From contig JAEZEZ010000027.1 in the NCBI GenBank assembly GCA_023432855.1, forward strand, positions 1 to 15,806: a stretch of DNA of 15,806 nt, written 5' to 3'. The translations under genes were made by a program, and so were the position numbers. The notes under the pieces were generated by a model that had not been told where the DNA came from, did not search any database, and worked only from the letters and a program-made list of their open reading frames with translations. The stretch comes from Pseudomonadota bacterium. GTDB lineage: Bacteria; Pseudomonadota; Alphaproteobacteria; Caulobacterales; Caulobacteraceae. Of this stretch, positions 1-5,640 are shown piece after piece (position 1 is the stretch's first letter; the number at the start of each line of letters is the position of its first letter).

Positions 1-517
1 GGGCCGAAGCGAAGCCCGCCGCGACATGACCCCCGCCCAGCCCCGGCGCATCCGTGCCCACGACCATTACGGCGCCCCGCGCGTGGGCGCGGATCGCCCG
101 CGTCAGCCGCGCGCCCAGGTCGCCCCCGCCCTGGGGTTCAACTCTTTCTCCCTTGTGGAGAAAGAAGGCTCCGCGCACCGGAGCAGCCGCAGGCTGCGCA
201 GGTTCTTGCGCGGAAGATTGAGGGGGAGACGCGACCTCTGCGGACCCGTGGCGCGTCCCCCTCATCCTCCGGCATGGGCCTTCGCTTTCGCTCCGGCATG
301 CCGGGACTTCCTTCCCCACAAGGGGGAAGGAGAAGCGATCGGGCGTCACGCGCACGACGACGTCCCACCGCGGATCGCGCAGGCGGCGCAGGGCGCGGTC
401 GAGCAGAGCGCGGGAGAGGCGCCAAGCCTCCACCCGGCCGATATCGCGGGCGAGGCGTGACTTGCCGACGCCGATCGCGGGGACACGCGCGAAGACGATC
501 AGGGTCGGCCTAGTCAT
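1..517 (-). CDS. DUF2064 / TIGR04282-family GT-A-like protein, partial, with repeat-encoded insert
   Basis: The frame is open from an ATG at 517 to the left edge, so the 3' end is missing. The N-terminus reads LIVFARVPAIGVGKSRLA (residues 6-23), matching the family pattern LIVFAKxPxxGxxKTRLA. The later part reads PQGGGDLGARL and then VVGTDAPGLGGGHVAA, matching the family's GDLGxR and GTDxPgl motifs. Between VTPDR (about residue 61) and VEPQGGGDLG (from about 126) lie some 64 residues without family character, encoded exactly by the repeat at 143-335. The family is a GT-A-fold nucleotidyl/glycosyltransferase relative and often pairs with the TIGR04283 glycosyltransferase found here. The start overlaps that gene's stop by 8 bp, so the two are probably translationally coupled. 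The substrate is unknown. Whether the insert is tolerated is unknown; it could be a decaying gene with its frame preserved by chance. Confidence 0.75.
   Translation of the reverse strand, partial: MTRPTLIVFARVPAIGVGKSRLARDIGRVEAWRLSRALLDRALRRLRDPRWDVVVRVTPDRFSFPLVGKEVPACRSESEGPCRRMRGTRHGSAEVASPPQSSAQEPAQPAAAPVRGAFFLHKGERVEPQGGGDLGARLTRAIRAHARGAVMVVGTDAPGLGGGHVAAGFASA
143..335. repeat. Palindrome-ended repeat element, copy 1, inside a CDS
   Basis: Each end is a hairpin. The left stem is 143-151 with 157-165 (TCTTTCTCC/GGAGAAAGA, loop CTTGT). The right stem is 309-317 with 323-331 around an ACAAG loop. The two ends are themselves related in inverted orientation. The interior aligns with the intergenic copy at 2371-2590: both share CCGCGCA-C/T-CGGA and TTGCGCGG near the left end, and CTCCGGCA followed by GGGAC-C/T-TCCTTCCC at the right end. 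The element is about 193 bp, encodes no protein of its own, and is read through in frame by the DUF2064 gene. Confidence 0.75.
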
Positions 518-1196
518 AGAGCCGGGAAAGCCTGCGCGGATCGGTACCCATGCCCCACGCCGTGAGCAGCATCAGGTTGCGGAAGCCGCGCGCCAGCCAG
601 CCGTCGCGCCGGTATTTCGAGGCGTCGGTCAGGGCCGTGGCGTCGAGGCGGCGCAGACGCGATCGCCCGATGCGCCAGGCGAGCTCGACATCCTCCATCA
701 GCGGCCAGTCCGGATAGCCGTCGGCCTGGTCATAGAGCGCGCGGGGGACGAGCAGGCCCTGGTCGCCGTAGGGAAGGCCCAGCAGCCGCCCGCGCAGGCC
801 GGCGCCGGCTTCCCACAGGCGGGCGAAGACGCCGTCGTCGTCGAACCTCAGCCGGAAATACGCGGCCTTGTCCGGGAAGCGCTCGATGTGGCGCGAGACC
901 GCCTCGATCCAGCCCGGCTGCACCACGGTGTCCGCGTGCAGCACCAAGAGCCAGTCGCCCTTCGCTTCGGCGCAGGCGGCGCGCAACTGGACGCCACGGC
1001 CCGGAGACGTGGACAGCACGCGGCAGCCCGCCTCTTCCGCCTGCATCTGCGCCCCGTCGGTCGAGCCGCCGTCGGCCACGATCACCTCCCTGACCAGTTC
1101 CTGCACGGCGCCCGGAACCAGGGCGGCCAGCGCCTCGACGAAGCGCGGACCCGGGTTGAAGGTCGGGACGATCACGGACAAGGGAGCGGCGGGCAC
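510..1196 (-). CDS. Glycosyltransferase family 2 protein (TIGR04283-like)
   Basis: This is a 228-residue GT-A-fold glycosyltransferase, probably cytoplasmic or membrane-associated, transferring a sugar from a nucleotide-sugar donor to an unknown acceptor. Visible motifs are VIVPTFN (8-14), VADGGSTDGA (40-49), GRGVQLRAA (67-75), the metal-binding LHADT (86-90), PYGDQGLLV (142-150) and MEDVELAWR (167-175). Their order and the length match the TIGR04283 family. There is no signal peptide or transmembrane helix. The start is a GTG at 1196; no better start or strong Shine-Dalgarno lies upstream. The stop overlaps the DUF2064 start, so these form a two-gene operon. TIGR04282/TIGR04283 are named for arsenosugar biosynthesis, but no ArsS or ArsM homologue is seen here, so that role is not supported. 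Confidence 0.9.
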   Translation of the reverse strand: MPAAPLSVIVPTFNPGPRFVEALAALVPGAVQELVREVIVADGGSTDGAQMQAEEAGCRVLSTSPGRGVQLRAACAEAKGDWLLVLHADTVVQPGWIEAVSRHIERFPDKAAYFRLRFDDDGVFARLWEAGAGLRGRLLGLPYGDQGLLVPRALYDQADGYPDWPLMEDVELAWRIGRSRLRRLDATALTDASKYRRDGWLARGFRNLMLLTAWGMGTDPRRLSRLYD

Positions 1197-1201
1197 CGTC
1201 C

Positions 1202-1230
1202 GATGAAACGCGCGCGCCGCGGGGCGTCAA
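1202..1230 (-). promoter_or_regulatory. Candidate promoter for the glycosyltransferase operon
   Basis: On the minus strand a -35-like TTGACG (1225-1230) is followed after 17 bp by TTCATC (1202-1207). The -35 is close to consensus and the -10 is weak. Transcription would begin close to the GTG start at 1196, giving an almost leaderless mRNA. This is a pattern call only. Confidence 0.35.
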
Positions 1231-1236
1231 GAGTTC

Positions 1237-1265
1237 TTGTTTTGTTCCACCCTCCCCGCTATCTT
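1237..1265 (+). promoter_or_regulatory. Candidate promoter for the radical SAM gene
   Basis: TTGTTT (1237-1242), a 17-bp spacer and TATCTT (1260-1265) sit in a locally AT-richer stretch between two divergent genes. The predicted transcription start, about 7 nt after the -10, falls on the ATG at 1272. No Shine-Dalgarno precedes that ATG, which fits a leaderless transcript. Confidence 0.4.
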
Positions 1266-1271
1266 GTCGGC

Positions 1272-2354
1272 ATGGCCGCCCTGCATCCCGTGATCCGCGG
1301 CCGGGGCGCGGTTTCGAACGCCACCGGCCGCTACGAAAGCCAGCGCCGCGAGGTGTTCGACGACGGCTGGGCAGCGCTCGACGAGGCGGAGGCGCCGCCC
1401 CTGCGCACGACGCTGACGCCCGAGCGGGCGCGCCGGATCATCGCCCGCAACGACAGCCCCGACATCGGCTTTTCCCAGTCCATCAATCCCTACCGGGGCT
1501 GCGAACACGGCTGCATCTACTGCTACGCCCGGCCGGCCCACGCCTACATGGGGCTGTCGCCAGGGCTCGATTTCGAGAGCAAGCTGTTCTTCAAGCCCGA
1601 GGCGGCGCGGCTGCTGGAGGCGGAGCTGTCGCGCAAGGGCTACGTCCCCGAGCACATCCACATCGGCGGCAATACCGATCCCTACCAGCCGGTCGAGAAG
1701 AAGCTGGGCGTCACCCGGGGGGTGCTGGAGGTGCTGGAACGGTTCGGGCACCCGCTCAGCATCATCTCCAAGAACCACCTGATCACCCGCGACGCCGACA
1801 TCCTCGGCCGCATGGCGGGGCGCCGGCTGGCGCGGGCCTATATCTCGATCACGACGCTGGACAGGAAGCTGGCGCGGAGCATGGAGCCGCGCGCATCGAC
1901 GCCGGCGAAACGGCTGGAGGCGATCGCGCGCCTGGCCGACGCCGGCGTGCCGGTGGGCGTGGGCTTCGCGCCGGTGATCCCCGGCCTGAACGACCACGAG
2001 CTCGAGCAGATCCTGGAGGCGGCGGCGAAGGCCGGGGCGACCTCGGCCATGTTCGTCACCCTGCGCCTGCCGCTGGAGATCAAGGACCTGTTCCGCGAGT
2101 GGCTGGCCGAGGCCCGGCCCGACCGGGCCGATCGCGTCATGTCGCTGGTTCGCCAGACCCGCGGCGGCCGCGACTACGACCCCGAGTGGGGCTCGCGCAT
2201 GAAGGGCACGGGACCGGTCGCCACCCTGATCGCCAGCCGCTTCGCCGTCGCCGCGCGCAGGCTGGGCCTCAACCAGGAACGCGCGGAGCTGGACCTCAGC
2301 CAGTTCCGCGTCCCCCCTAAGCCGGGGGACCAGCAGGACCTCTTCTCCCCTTGA
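1272..2354 (+). CDS. PA0069-family radical SAM protein
   Basis: This 360-residue protein has a radical SAM 4Fe-4S motif CEHGCIYC (C77, C81, C84; CX3CX2C) in the context PYRGCEHGCIYCYARPAH. It continues with HIGGNTDPYQPVEKK and SIISKN, features of the PA0069/spore-photoproduct-lyase-like (SplB-related) group. The family's reaction is not established. The open frame extends far upstream only because GC-rich DNA lacks stops. The ATG at 1272 is chosen because homologous sequence (HPVIRGRGAVSNATGRYE) begins directly after it and the region before it is antisense to the glycosyltransferase. No Shine-Dalgarno is seen. The stop codon lies in the loop of a short hairpin at 2342-2362, so the last residues (LFSP) are written by a repeat unit. 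The gene stands alone, convergent with the methyltransferase gene downstream. Confidence 0.9.
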   Translation: MAALHPVIRGRGAVSNATGRYESQRREVFDDGWAALDEAEAPPLRTTLTPERARRIIARNDSPDIGFSQSINPYRGCEHGCIYCYARPAHAYMGLSPGLDFESKLFFKPEAARLLEAELSRKGYVPEHIHIGGNTDPYQPVEKKLGVTRGVLEVLERFGHPLSIISKNHLITRDADILGRMAGRRLARAYISITTLDRKLARSMEPRASTPAKRLEAIARLADAGVPVGVGFAPVIPGLNDHELEQILEAAAKAGATSAMFVTLRLPLEIKDLFREWLAEARPDRADRVMSLVRQTRGGRDYDPEWGSRMKGTGPVATLIASRFAVAARRLGLNQERAELDLSQFRVPPKPGDQQDLFSP

Positions 2355-2362
2355 GGGAGAAG
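2342..2362. repeat. Short palindromic unit containing a stop codon
   Basis: CTTCTCCC (2342-2349) pairs perfectly with GGGAGAAG (2355-2362) around a 5-nt loop that ends in the TGA of the radical SAM gene. It resembles the end hairpins of the larger repeats. There is no T-tract, so termination activity is uncertain. Confidence 0.55.
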
Positions 2363-2370
2363 GCGCCGTT

Positions 2371-2590
2371 CTCCTTCCCTCCTTGGAGGGAAGGAGGGCC
2401 CCGCGCATCGGAGGCGCGGCAGCGCCGGAGATCCTTGCGCGGGAGGAAGAGTGGCATGTGCGAAGCGCACCTCTTCCACCGTCGCTGGCGGACGCTTCGC
2501 GTCCGTACCCTTTCTTCCTCCAGCGTGGGCCTGCGCGGCTAAAGCCGCTCCGGCACGCTGGGACCTCCTTCCCTCCCAGGAGGGAAGGAG
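2371..2590. repeat. Palindrome-ended repeat element, copy 2, intergenic
   Basis: The element is bounded by two copies of the same 12-bp-arm palindrome: CTCCTTCCCTCC/GGAGGGAAGGAG at 2371-2396 (centre TT) and 2565-2590 (centre CA). The interior is full of small inverted repeats, such as GTGCGaaGCGCAC and GGACGCttcGCGTCC, and aligns with the copy inside the DUF2064 gene at 143-335. It encodes no protein. It fills most of the gap between two convergent genes, so it may also separate their transcripts. It looks like a miniature non-autonomous repeat; no transposase is present in the window. Confidence 0.75.
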
Positions 2591-2602
2591 AAGGGCGCGC
2601 CC

Positions 2603-3853
2603 CTACCGCCTGAACACCGCCACCAGTTCGACGTGGGCCGACCAGAGGAACTGGTCGATGGGGGTGACTTTCTCGAGCCTGAAGCCGGCGTCGACGAGGA
2701 AGCGGGCGTCGCGGGCGAAGGTGGCGGGGTTGCAGCTTATGCCGATGACCACCGAGGCGTCGGACAGGGCGATCTCGGTGGTCTGGGCCGCGGCGCCGGC
2801 GCGGGGCGGGTCGAAGACCACCGCCTCGATCCCCTTCATCTCGGCGGCGGAGACCGGGCGGCGGAACAGGTCGCGCGCCTCGGCGGTGATCGACTTCAGG
2901 CCCGGCGCCGTGCCGGTGGCGGCCTTCAACGCCGCGATGGCCGGGGCGGAGGCGTCGGCGGCCAGCACGCTGGAGCGCTCGGCCAGGGGGAAGGTGAAGG
3001 CGCCCGCGCCGCAGAAGAGGTCGGCGCAGCGGGACGCGCCGGCCACGGCCTCGACCGCCAGCCTGGCCATCTCCGCCTCGGCCTGTTCCACAGCCTGCAG
3101 GAAGGAGCCCGCCGGCAGGGCGACCACGGCGCGGCCGAAGCGCACCGTGGGCTGGCGCGCCTGATAGAGAATCTCGCCGGCCAGGGTGACGCGGGCGAAG
3201 TCGCCGGCGGCCGCCGCCTCGGCGATGCGCATGCGCTGGTCGACGCTGAGCCCGCCGCTCCTGCGCTCGACCCCGGTGACGTCGATGTCGAGGCCCGACA
3301 GGCTGGAGGTCACGTGCAGGGTCGGCGCGGACTTCGGGTGGCCGAGGAAGCCGGCCGCCAGGGTGCGCAGGGCCGGGAAGGCGCGCACCAGTTCCGGCGC
3401 GGCGATCGGGCATTCGGTCACCTCGACCAGCCGCCAGGACTTGCGGGCCTTGAAGCCGATGACCGCCCCGCCCTTCCCGGGCCGCGCGTGCAGGGCGAGG
3501 CGCCGGCGCGCGGCGGGCGGACAGGCCACGGTCGGCGCGATCTCGGTCTCCAGCCCCTCACGCGCCAGGGTCTGGCGCACCTGTTCGCGCTTCCATTCCA
3601 GGTAGGGCGCGGCGGCCCAGTGCTGCAGCGAACAGCCGCCGCATTCGCCGTAGTGCGGCGACACCGGCGCGGCGCGATCGGGGCTGGGCTCCAGCAGCTC
3701 CAGCAGTTCGCCCCGTCCGTCCTGTACGCGCACCCGGACCCGTTCGCCCGGCAGGGTCAGCGGCACGAAGAGGCCGTTCTCGGCCACGCCGTCGCCCTGG
3801 GCGCCCATGCGCGCGATCCTGACGTCCTCGATGCGCGGCGGGTGGCTCTCCAT
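2603..3853 (-). CDS. RlmD/TrmA-type class I SAM-dependent RNA (uracil-5-)methyltransferase
   Basis: The 416-residue protein methylates C5 of a uridine, in rRNA by analogy with RlmD, though tRNA cannot be excluded. Order of domains: TRAM-like N-terminus (about 5-60, RIARMGAQGDGVAENGLFVP), an Fe-S cysteine segment (71-74, CGGC), and a Rossmann methyltransferase domain. That domain has SAM motif DLFCGAGAFTFPLA (278-291), FDPPRAG (347-353), the nucleophile C374 in ISCNPATFARD, and HVE with the probable general base E409. Homologues such as E. coli RlmD have a further cysteine five residues before the first of the CGGC pair. Here that position is S65, leaving only C71, C74 and C148 as ligand candidates. 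No clear Shine-Dalgarno is seen; the ATG at 3853 precedes the first TRAM residues directly. It is a single gene, divergent from the glycine-zipper gene. Confidence 0.92.
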   Translation of the reverse strand: MESHPPRIEDVRIARMGAQGDGVAENGLFVPLTLPGERVRVRVQDGRGELLELLEPSPDRAAPVSPHYGECGGCSLQHWAAAPYLEWKREQVRQTLAREGLETEIAPTVACPPAARRRLALHARPGKGGAVIGFKARKSWRLVEVTECPIAAPELVRAFPALRTLAAGFLGHPKSAPTLHVTSSLSGLDIDVTGVERRSGGLSVDQRMRIAEAAAAGDFARVTLAGEILYQARQPTVRFGRAVVALPAGSFLQAVEQAEAEMARLAVEAVAGASRCADLFCGAGAFTFPLAERSSVLAADASAPAIAALKAATGTAPGLKSITAEARDLFRRPVSAAEMKGIEAVVFDPPRAGAAAQTTEIALSDASVVIGISCNPATFARDARFLVDAGFRLEKVTPIDQFLWSAHVELVAVFRR

Positions 3854-3911
3854 GGGTGGTCTTCTGCCCGACCCCGCGCGCGCGCGGAAGGGCCGCTTTC
3901 ATGAACGAAAA

Positions 3912-3937
3912 TGAACGGCGCCGCCGGGAGCCGTTCA
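3912..3937. promoter_or_regulatory. Inverted repeat in a divergent intergenic region
   Basis: TGAACGGC (3912-3919) and GCCGTTCA (3930-3937) form a perfect 8-bp inverted repeat with a 10-bp spacer. It lies between the divergent methyltransferase and glycine-zipper genes, with an extra ATGAACG half-site at 3901-3907. It could be a dimeric-regulator operator or an RNA hairpin in a leader. The binding protein is unknown. Confidence 0.35.
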
Positions 3938-4007
3938 GGTTCGACCTGCACAATGGGCCTTCATTCGGCGGATCAGGGTTCGCCGAGGCTTTACAGGAGC
4001 GAAGCCC

Positions 4008-4628
4008 ATGAACTTCAAGACCGCCGCCCTCGCCGCCACCGCCGCCGCCACCATTGGCGCCATGGCCATGCCCGCCGCCGCCCAGCCCTATGGCGACTAC
4101 TACGGCGACGACCGCTACGAGCGATATGACGACCGTTACGACGACCGCTACGACGACCGCCGCGACCGCTACGACGACCGCTACGGCGACTACGGCCGCT
4201 ACGACACCTATTCCAGCCGCCGCTGGAGCCGCTACGACGGCCGCGGCTACCACCCGACCTGCCGCGACGAGCGCCGCTCGCGCACGGCCGGCGGCGCCAT
4301 CCTCGGCGGCATCGCCGGCGCCGTGATCGGCTCCAACATGGCCGACCGCAACGTGCGCGACGAGGGCGCGGCCCTGGGCGCCGTGGCCGGGGCCCTGGTC
4401 GGCTCGCAGATCGGCCGCGCGACGGCGGACTGCGACGCCTACGGCTACTACTACAGCTACAACCAGACCTATCCGTACCGGGTGTCGAGCCGGTACCGCG
4501 GCGACCGCCGCTACGACGGCTACGGCCGCCGCGGGTGCCGCCTGGCGCTGGTCGAGAGCTATCGCGGCCGGGCCGAGTACGTGCCGGTCTGCCCCGACCG
4601 CTACGGCCGCTTCCGCATCGCCCGCTGA
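4008..4628 (+). CDS. Exported RYD-repeat protein with glycine zipper 2TM domain
   Basis: This 206-residue envelope protein has a Sec signal peptide (MNFKTAALAATAAATIGAMA..., likely cut after AAA at residue 25). A low-complexity region of RYDD/RYGD repeats follows (about 37-66), then a glycine-zipper double helix (about 93-137, GGAILGGIAGAVIGSN ... GAALGAVAGALVGSQIG). The Tyr/Arg-rich tail has cysteines at 142, 177 and 195. Glycine-zipper 2TM proteins associate with the outer membrane or periplasm; no enzymatic role is known. An AGGAG Shine-Dalgarno (3995-3999) lies 8 nt before the ATG, which fixes the start. The gene is monocistronic, followed by a strong intrinsic terminator. The acidic/basic repeat encoded by near-identical 12-bp units is prone to length variation. 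Confidence 0.88.
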   Translation: MNFKTAALAATAAATIGAMAMPAAAQPYGDYYGDDRYERYDDRYDDRYDDRRDRYDDRYGDYGRYDTYSSRRWSRYDGRGYHPTCRDERRSRTAGGAILGGIAGAVIGSNMADRNVRDEGAALGAVAGALVGSQIGRATADCDAYGYYYSYNQTYPYRVSSRYRGDRRYDGYGRRGCRLALVESYRGRAEYVPVCPDRYGRFRIAR

Positions 4629-4652
4629 GGGTAGCGAGAGCCGGACCGAAGG

Positions 4653-4682
4653 AGCCGCCCGTGGAAACGCGGGCGGCTTTTT
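4653..4682 (+). terminator. Rho-independent terminator after the glycine-zipper gene
   Basis: A perfect 9-bp stem, AGCCGCCCG (4653-4661) with CGGGCGGCT (4670-4678), has an 8-nt loop and runs into TTTTT (4678-4682). It starts 25 bp after the stop codon. Confidence 0.9.
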
Positions 4683-4695
4683 CGTGGGGAGCCAC

Positions 4696-4753
4696 GCCCT
4701 CGTCCTTGACTGCTTCGCGCCGCCCTGCGGGTCGACAAGCTCAGGATGAGGGC
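4696..4753. repeat. REP-like palindrome, inverted copy with a 20-bp interior insertion
   Basis: The arms GCCCTCGTCC (4696-4705) and GGATGAGGGC (4744-4753) are inverted repeats with one mismatch. The unit is the reverse complement of the CTCATCCTGAGCTTGTCGA repeat at 4777-4817, except that about 20 bp (4711-4730) separate its CTTGAC and GTCGAC parts. With the next copy it forms a head-to-head pair downstream of tlyA. Confidence 0.65.
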
Positions 4754-4776
4754 GACTGGGAACGAGGCGGGTCCCC

Positions 4777-4817
4777 CGAAATTCTCATCCTGAGCTTGTC
4801 GAAGGACGAGGATTTCG
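4777..4817. repeat. REP-like palindrome that supplies the 3' end of tlyA
   Basis: It contains CTCATCCTGAGCTTGTCGA, then AGGACGAGG, and folds as an imperfect hairpin (CGAAAT-CTC with GAG-ATTTCG, and TCCT with AGGA). It is nearly identical to 5592-5634 in the same orientation. The TGA of tlyA (4785-4787) and its last ten codons lie inside it. This repeat type is familiar from many alphaproteobacterial genomes. Confidence 0.75.
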
Positions 4818-5537
4818 CCGCCCCCACAGCAGATATTCCTTCTGCCCCTCGCCGCCCGCGATCGGGCTTTCGGCGGTGGCCTGCACGACCCACCCCTGCC
4901 CCTCCAGCCAGGCGGAGACCTCGGCCAGCACGCGGGCGTGTACGGCCTCGTCCTTCACCAGGCCGCCCTTGCCGACATCGGCGGGGCCGGCCTCGAACTG
5001 GGGTTTGACGAGCGCGACGAGGTCGGCGCCCGGGGCGGCCAGGGCGAGCGCCGCGGGCAGCACCTTGGCCAGGCCGATGAAGCTGGCGTCGCAGACGATG
5101 AGGCCGGGCGGTTCGGGCGCGTGGGCGGGCGTCAGCGCCCGGGCGTCGGTGGCTTCGAGATCGACGACGCGGGGATCGGCCTTCAGTTTCGGATGCAGCT
5201 GGCCACGCCCGACATCGACGGCATAGACGCGCGCGGCGCCGCGGGCGAGCGCGACCTCGGAGAAGCCCCCCGTGGAGGCGCCGACGTCGAGAACCGCCCT
5301 CCCCTCCACCGCAACCGGCCACAGGTCCAGCGCGTGGACCAGCTTCAGGGCGCCGCGGCCGACCCACGGGTGGGCGGGCTCGGCCTCCAGGGCGGCGGTG
5401 TCGTCGACCTGTTCGGAGGGCTTGGCGACGACCCGGCCGTCGGCGCGGACGAGGCCCGCCGCGATGGCCGCCGTCGCCCGCGCGCGGCTGTCGAACAGGC
5501 CGCGCTCGACGAGCAGCTGGTCGATCCGGCGCTTCAT
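4785..5537 (-). CDS. tlyA: TlyA-family rRNA 2'-O-methyltransferase (S4 + FtsJ domains)
   Basis: The 250-residue protein has an N-terminal S4 RNA-binding domain (about 4-60, RIDQLLVERGLFDSRARA) and an FtsJ-like methyltransferase domain (about 60-240). Visible are the SAM motif AVLDVGASTGGFSEVAL (81-97) and the K-D-K-E tetrad as K65 (GRGALKL), D150 (CDASFIGL), K178 (LVKPQFEAG) and E234 (GQKEYLLW). In mycobacteria TlyA methylates 16S and 23S rRNA and affects capreomycin sensitivity; older annotations call the family hemolysin A. The ATG at 5537 starts directly at the S4 domain. The last ten residues (RNPRPSTSSG) come from the REP-like repeat at 4777-4817 and are not family sequence. The gene lies between two paired sets of that repeat and 104 bp downstream of valS. 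Confidence 0.92.
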   Translation of the reverse strand: MKRRIDQLLVERGLFDSRARATAAIAAGLVRADGRVVAKPSEQVDDTAALEAEPAHPWVGRGALKLVHALDLWPVAVEGRAVLDVGASTGGFSEVALARGAARVYAVDVGRGQLHPKLKADPRVVDLEATDARALTPAHAPEPPGLIVCDASFIGLAKVLPAALALAAPGADLVALVKPQFEAGPADVGKGGLVKDEAVHARVLAEVSAWLEGQGWVVQATAESPIAGGEGQKEYLLWGRRNPRPSTSSG

Positions 5538-5551
5538 CGGGGTGGGGCGAT

Positions 5552-5575
5552 CTCGTCCGACAGGCTCACGATGAG
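5552..5575. repeat. Diverged inverted REP-like copy upstream of tlyA
   Basis: CTCGTCC followed by GACAGGCTCACGATGAG is a diverged reverse-complement version of the CTCATCCTGAGCTTGTCGA repeat and lies 16 bp from the direct copy at 5592-5634. Together they make a head-to-head pair in the valS-tlyA gap. Confidence 0.5.
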
Positions 5576-5591
5576 TTCGAACGGACGCGAC

Positions 5592-5634
5592 GGGAAATCC
5601 TCATCCTGAGCTTGTCGAAGGACGAGGATTTCCC
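5592..5634. repeat. REP-like palindrome between valS and tlyA
   Basis: GGGAAATCCTC (5592-5602) pairs perfectly with GAGGATTTCCC (5624-5634). A one-base mismatch and TCCT/AGGA (5604-5607 with 5619-5622) continue the stem around an 11-nt loop. It starts 6 bp after the valS stop and could act as a transcript end or a 3'-stabilising hairpin, although there is no T-tract. It matches 4777-4817 almost base for base. Confidence 0.75.
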
Positions 5635-5640
5635 CGCGCA

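Noticed and set aside
462..1271. Long N-terminal extension of the radical SAM open frame
   Set aside because: It is antisense to the glycosyltransferase gene and has no family sequence; it stays open only because stop codons are rare in GC-rich DNA. The start at 1272 is used.
510..2354. Arsenosugar biosynthesis cluster (two glycosyltransferase-family genes plus a radical SAM gene)
   Set aside because: The radical SAM protein is PA0069-type, not ArsS, is on the opposite strand, and no ArsM is present.
3913..3935. EcfG/SigT-type stress promoter (GGAAC-N16/17-CGTT)
   Set aside because: Only GAAC-N15-CGTT is present, the leading GG is missing, and the match is a by-product of the inverted repeat.
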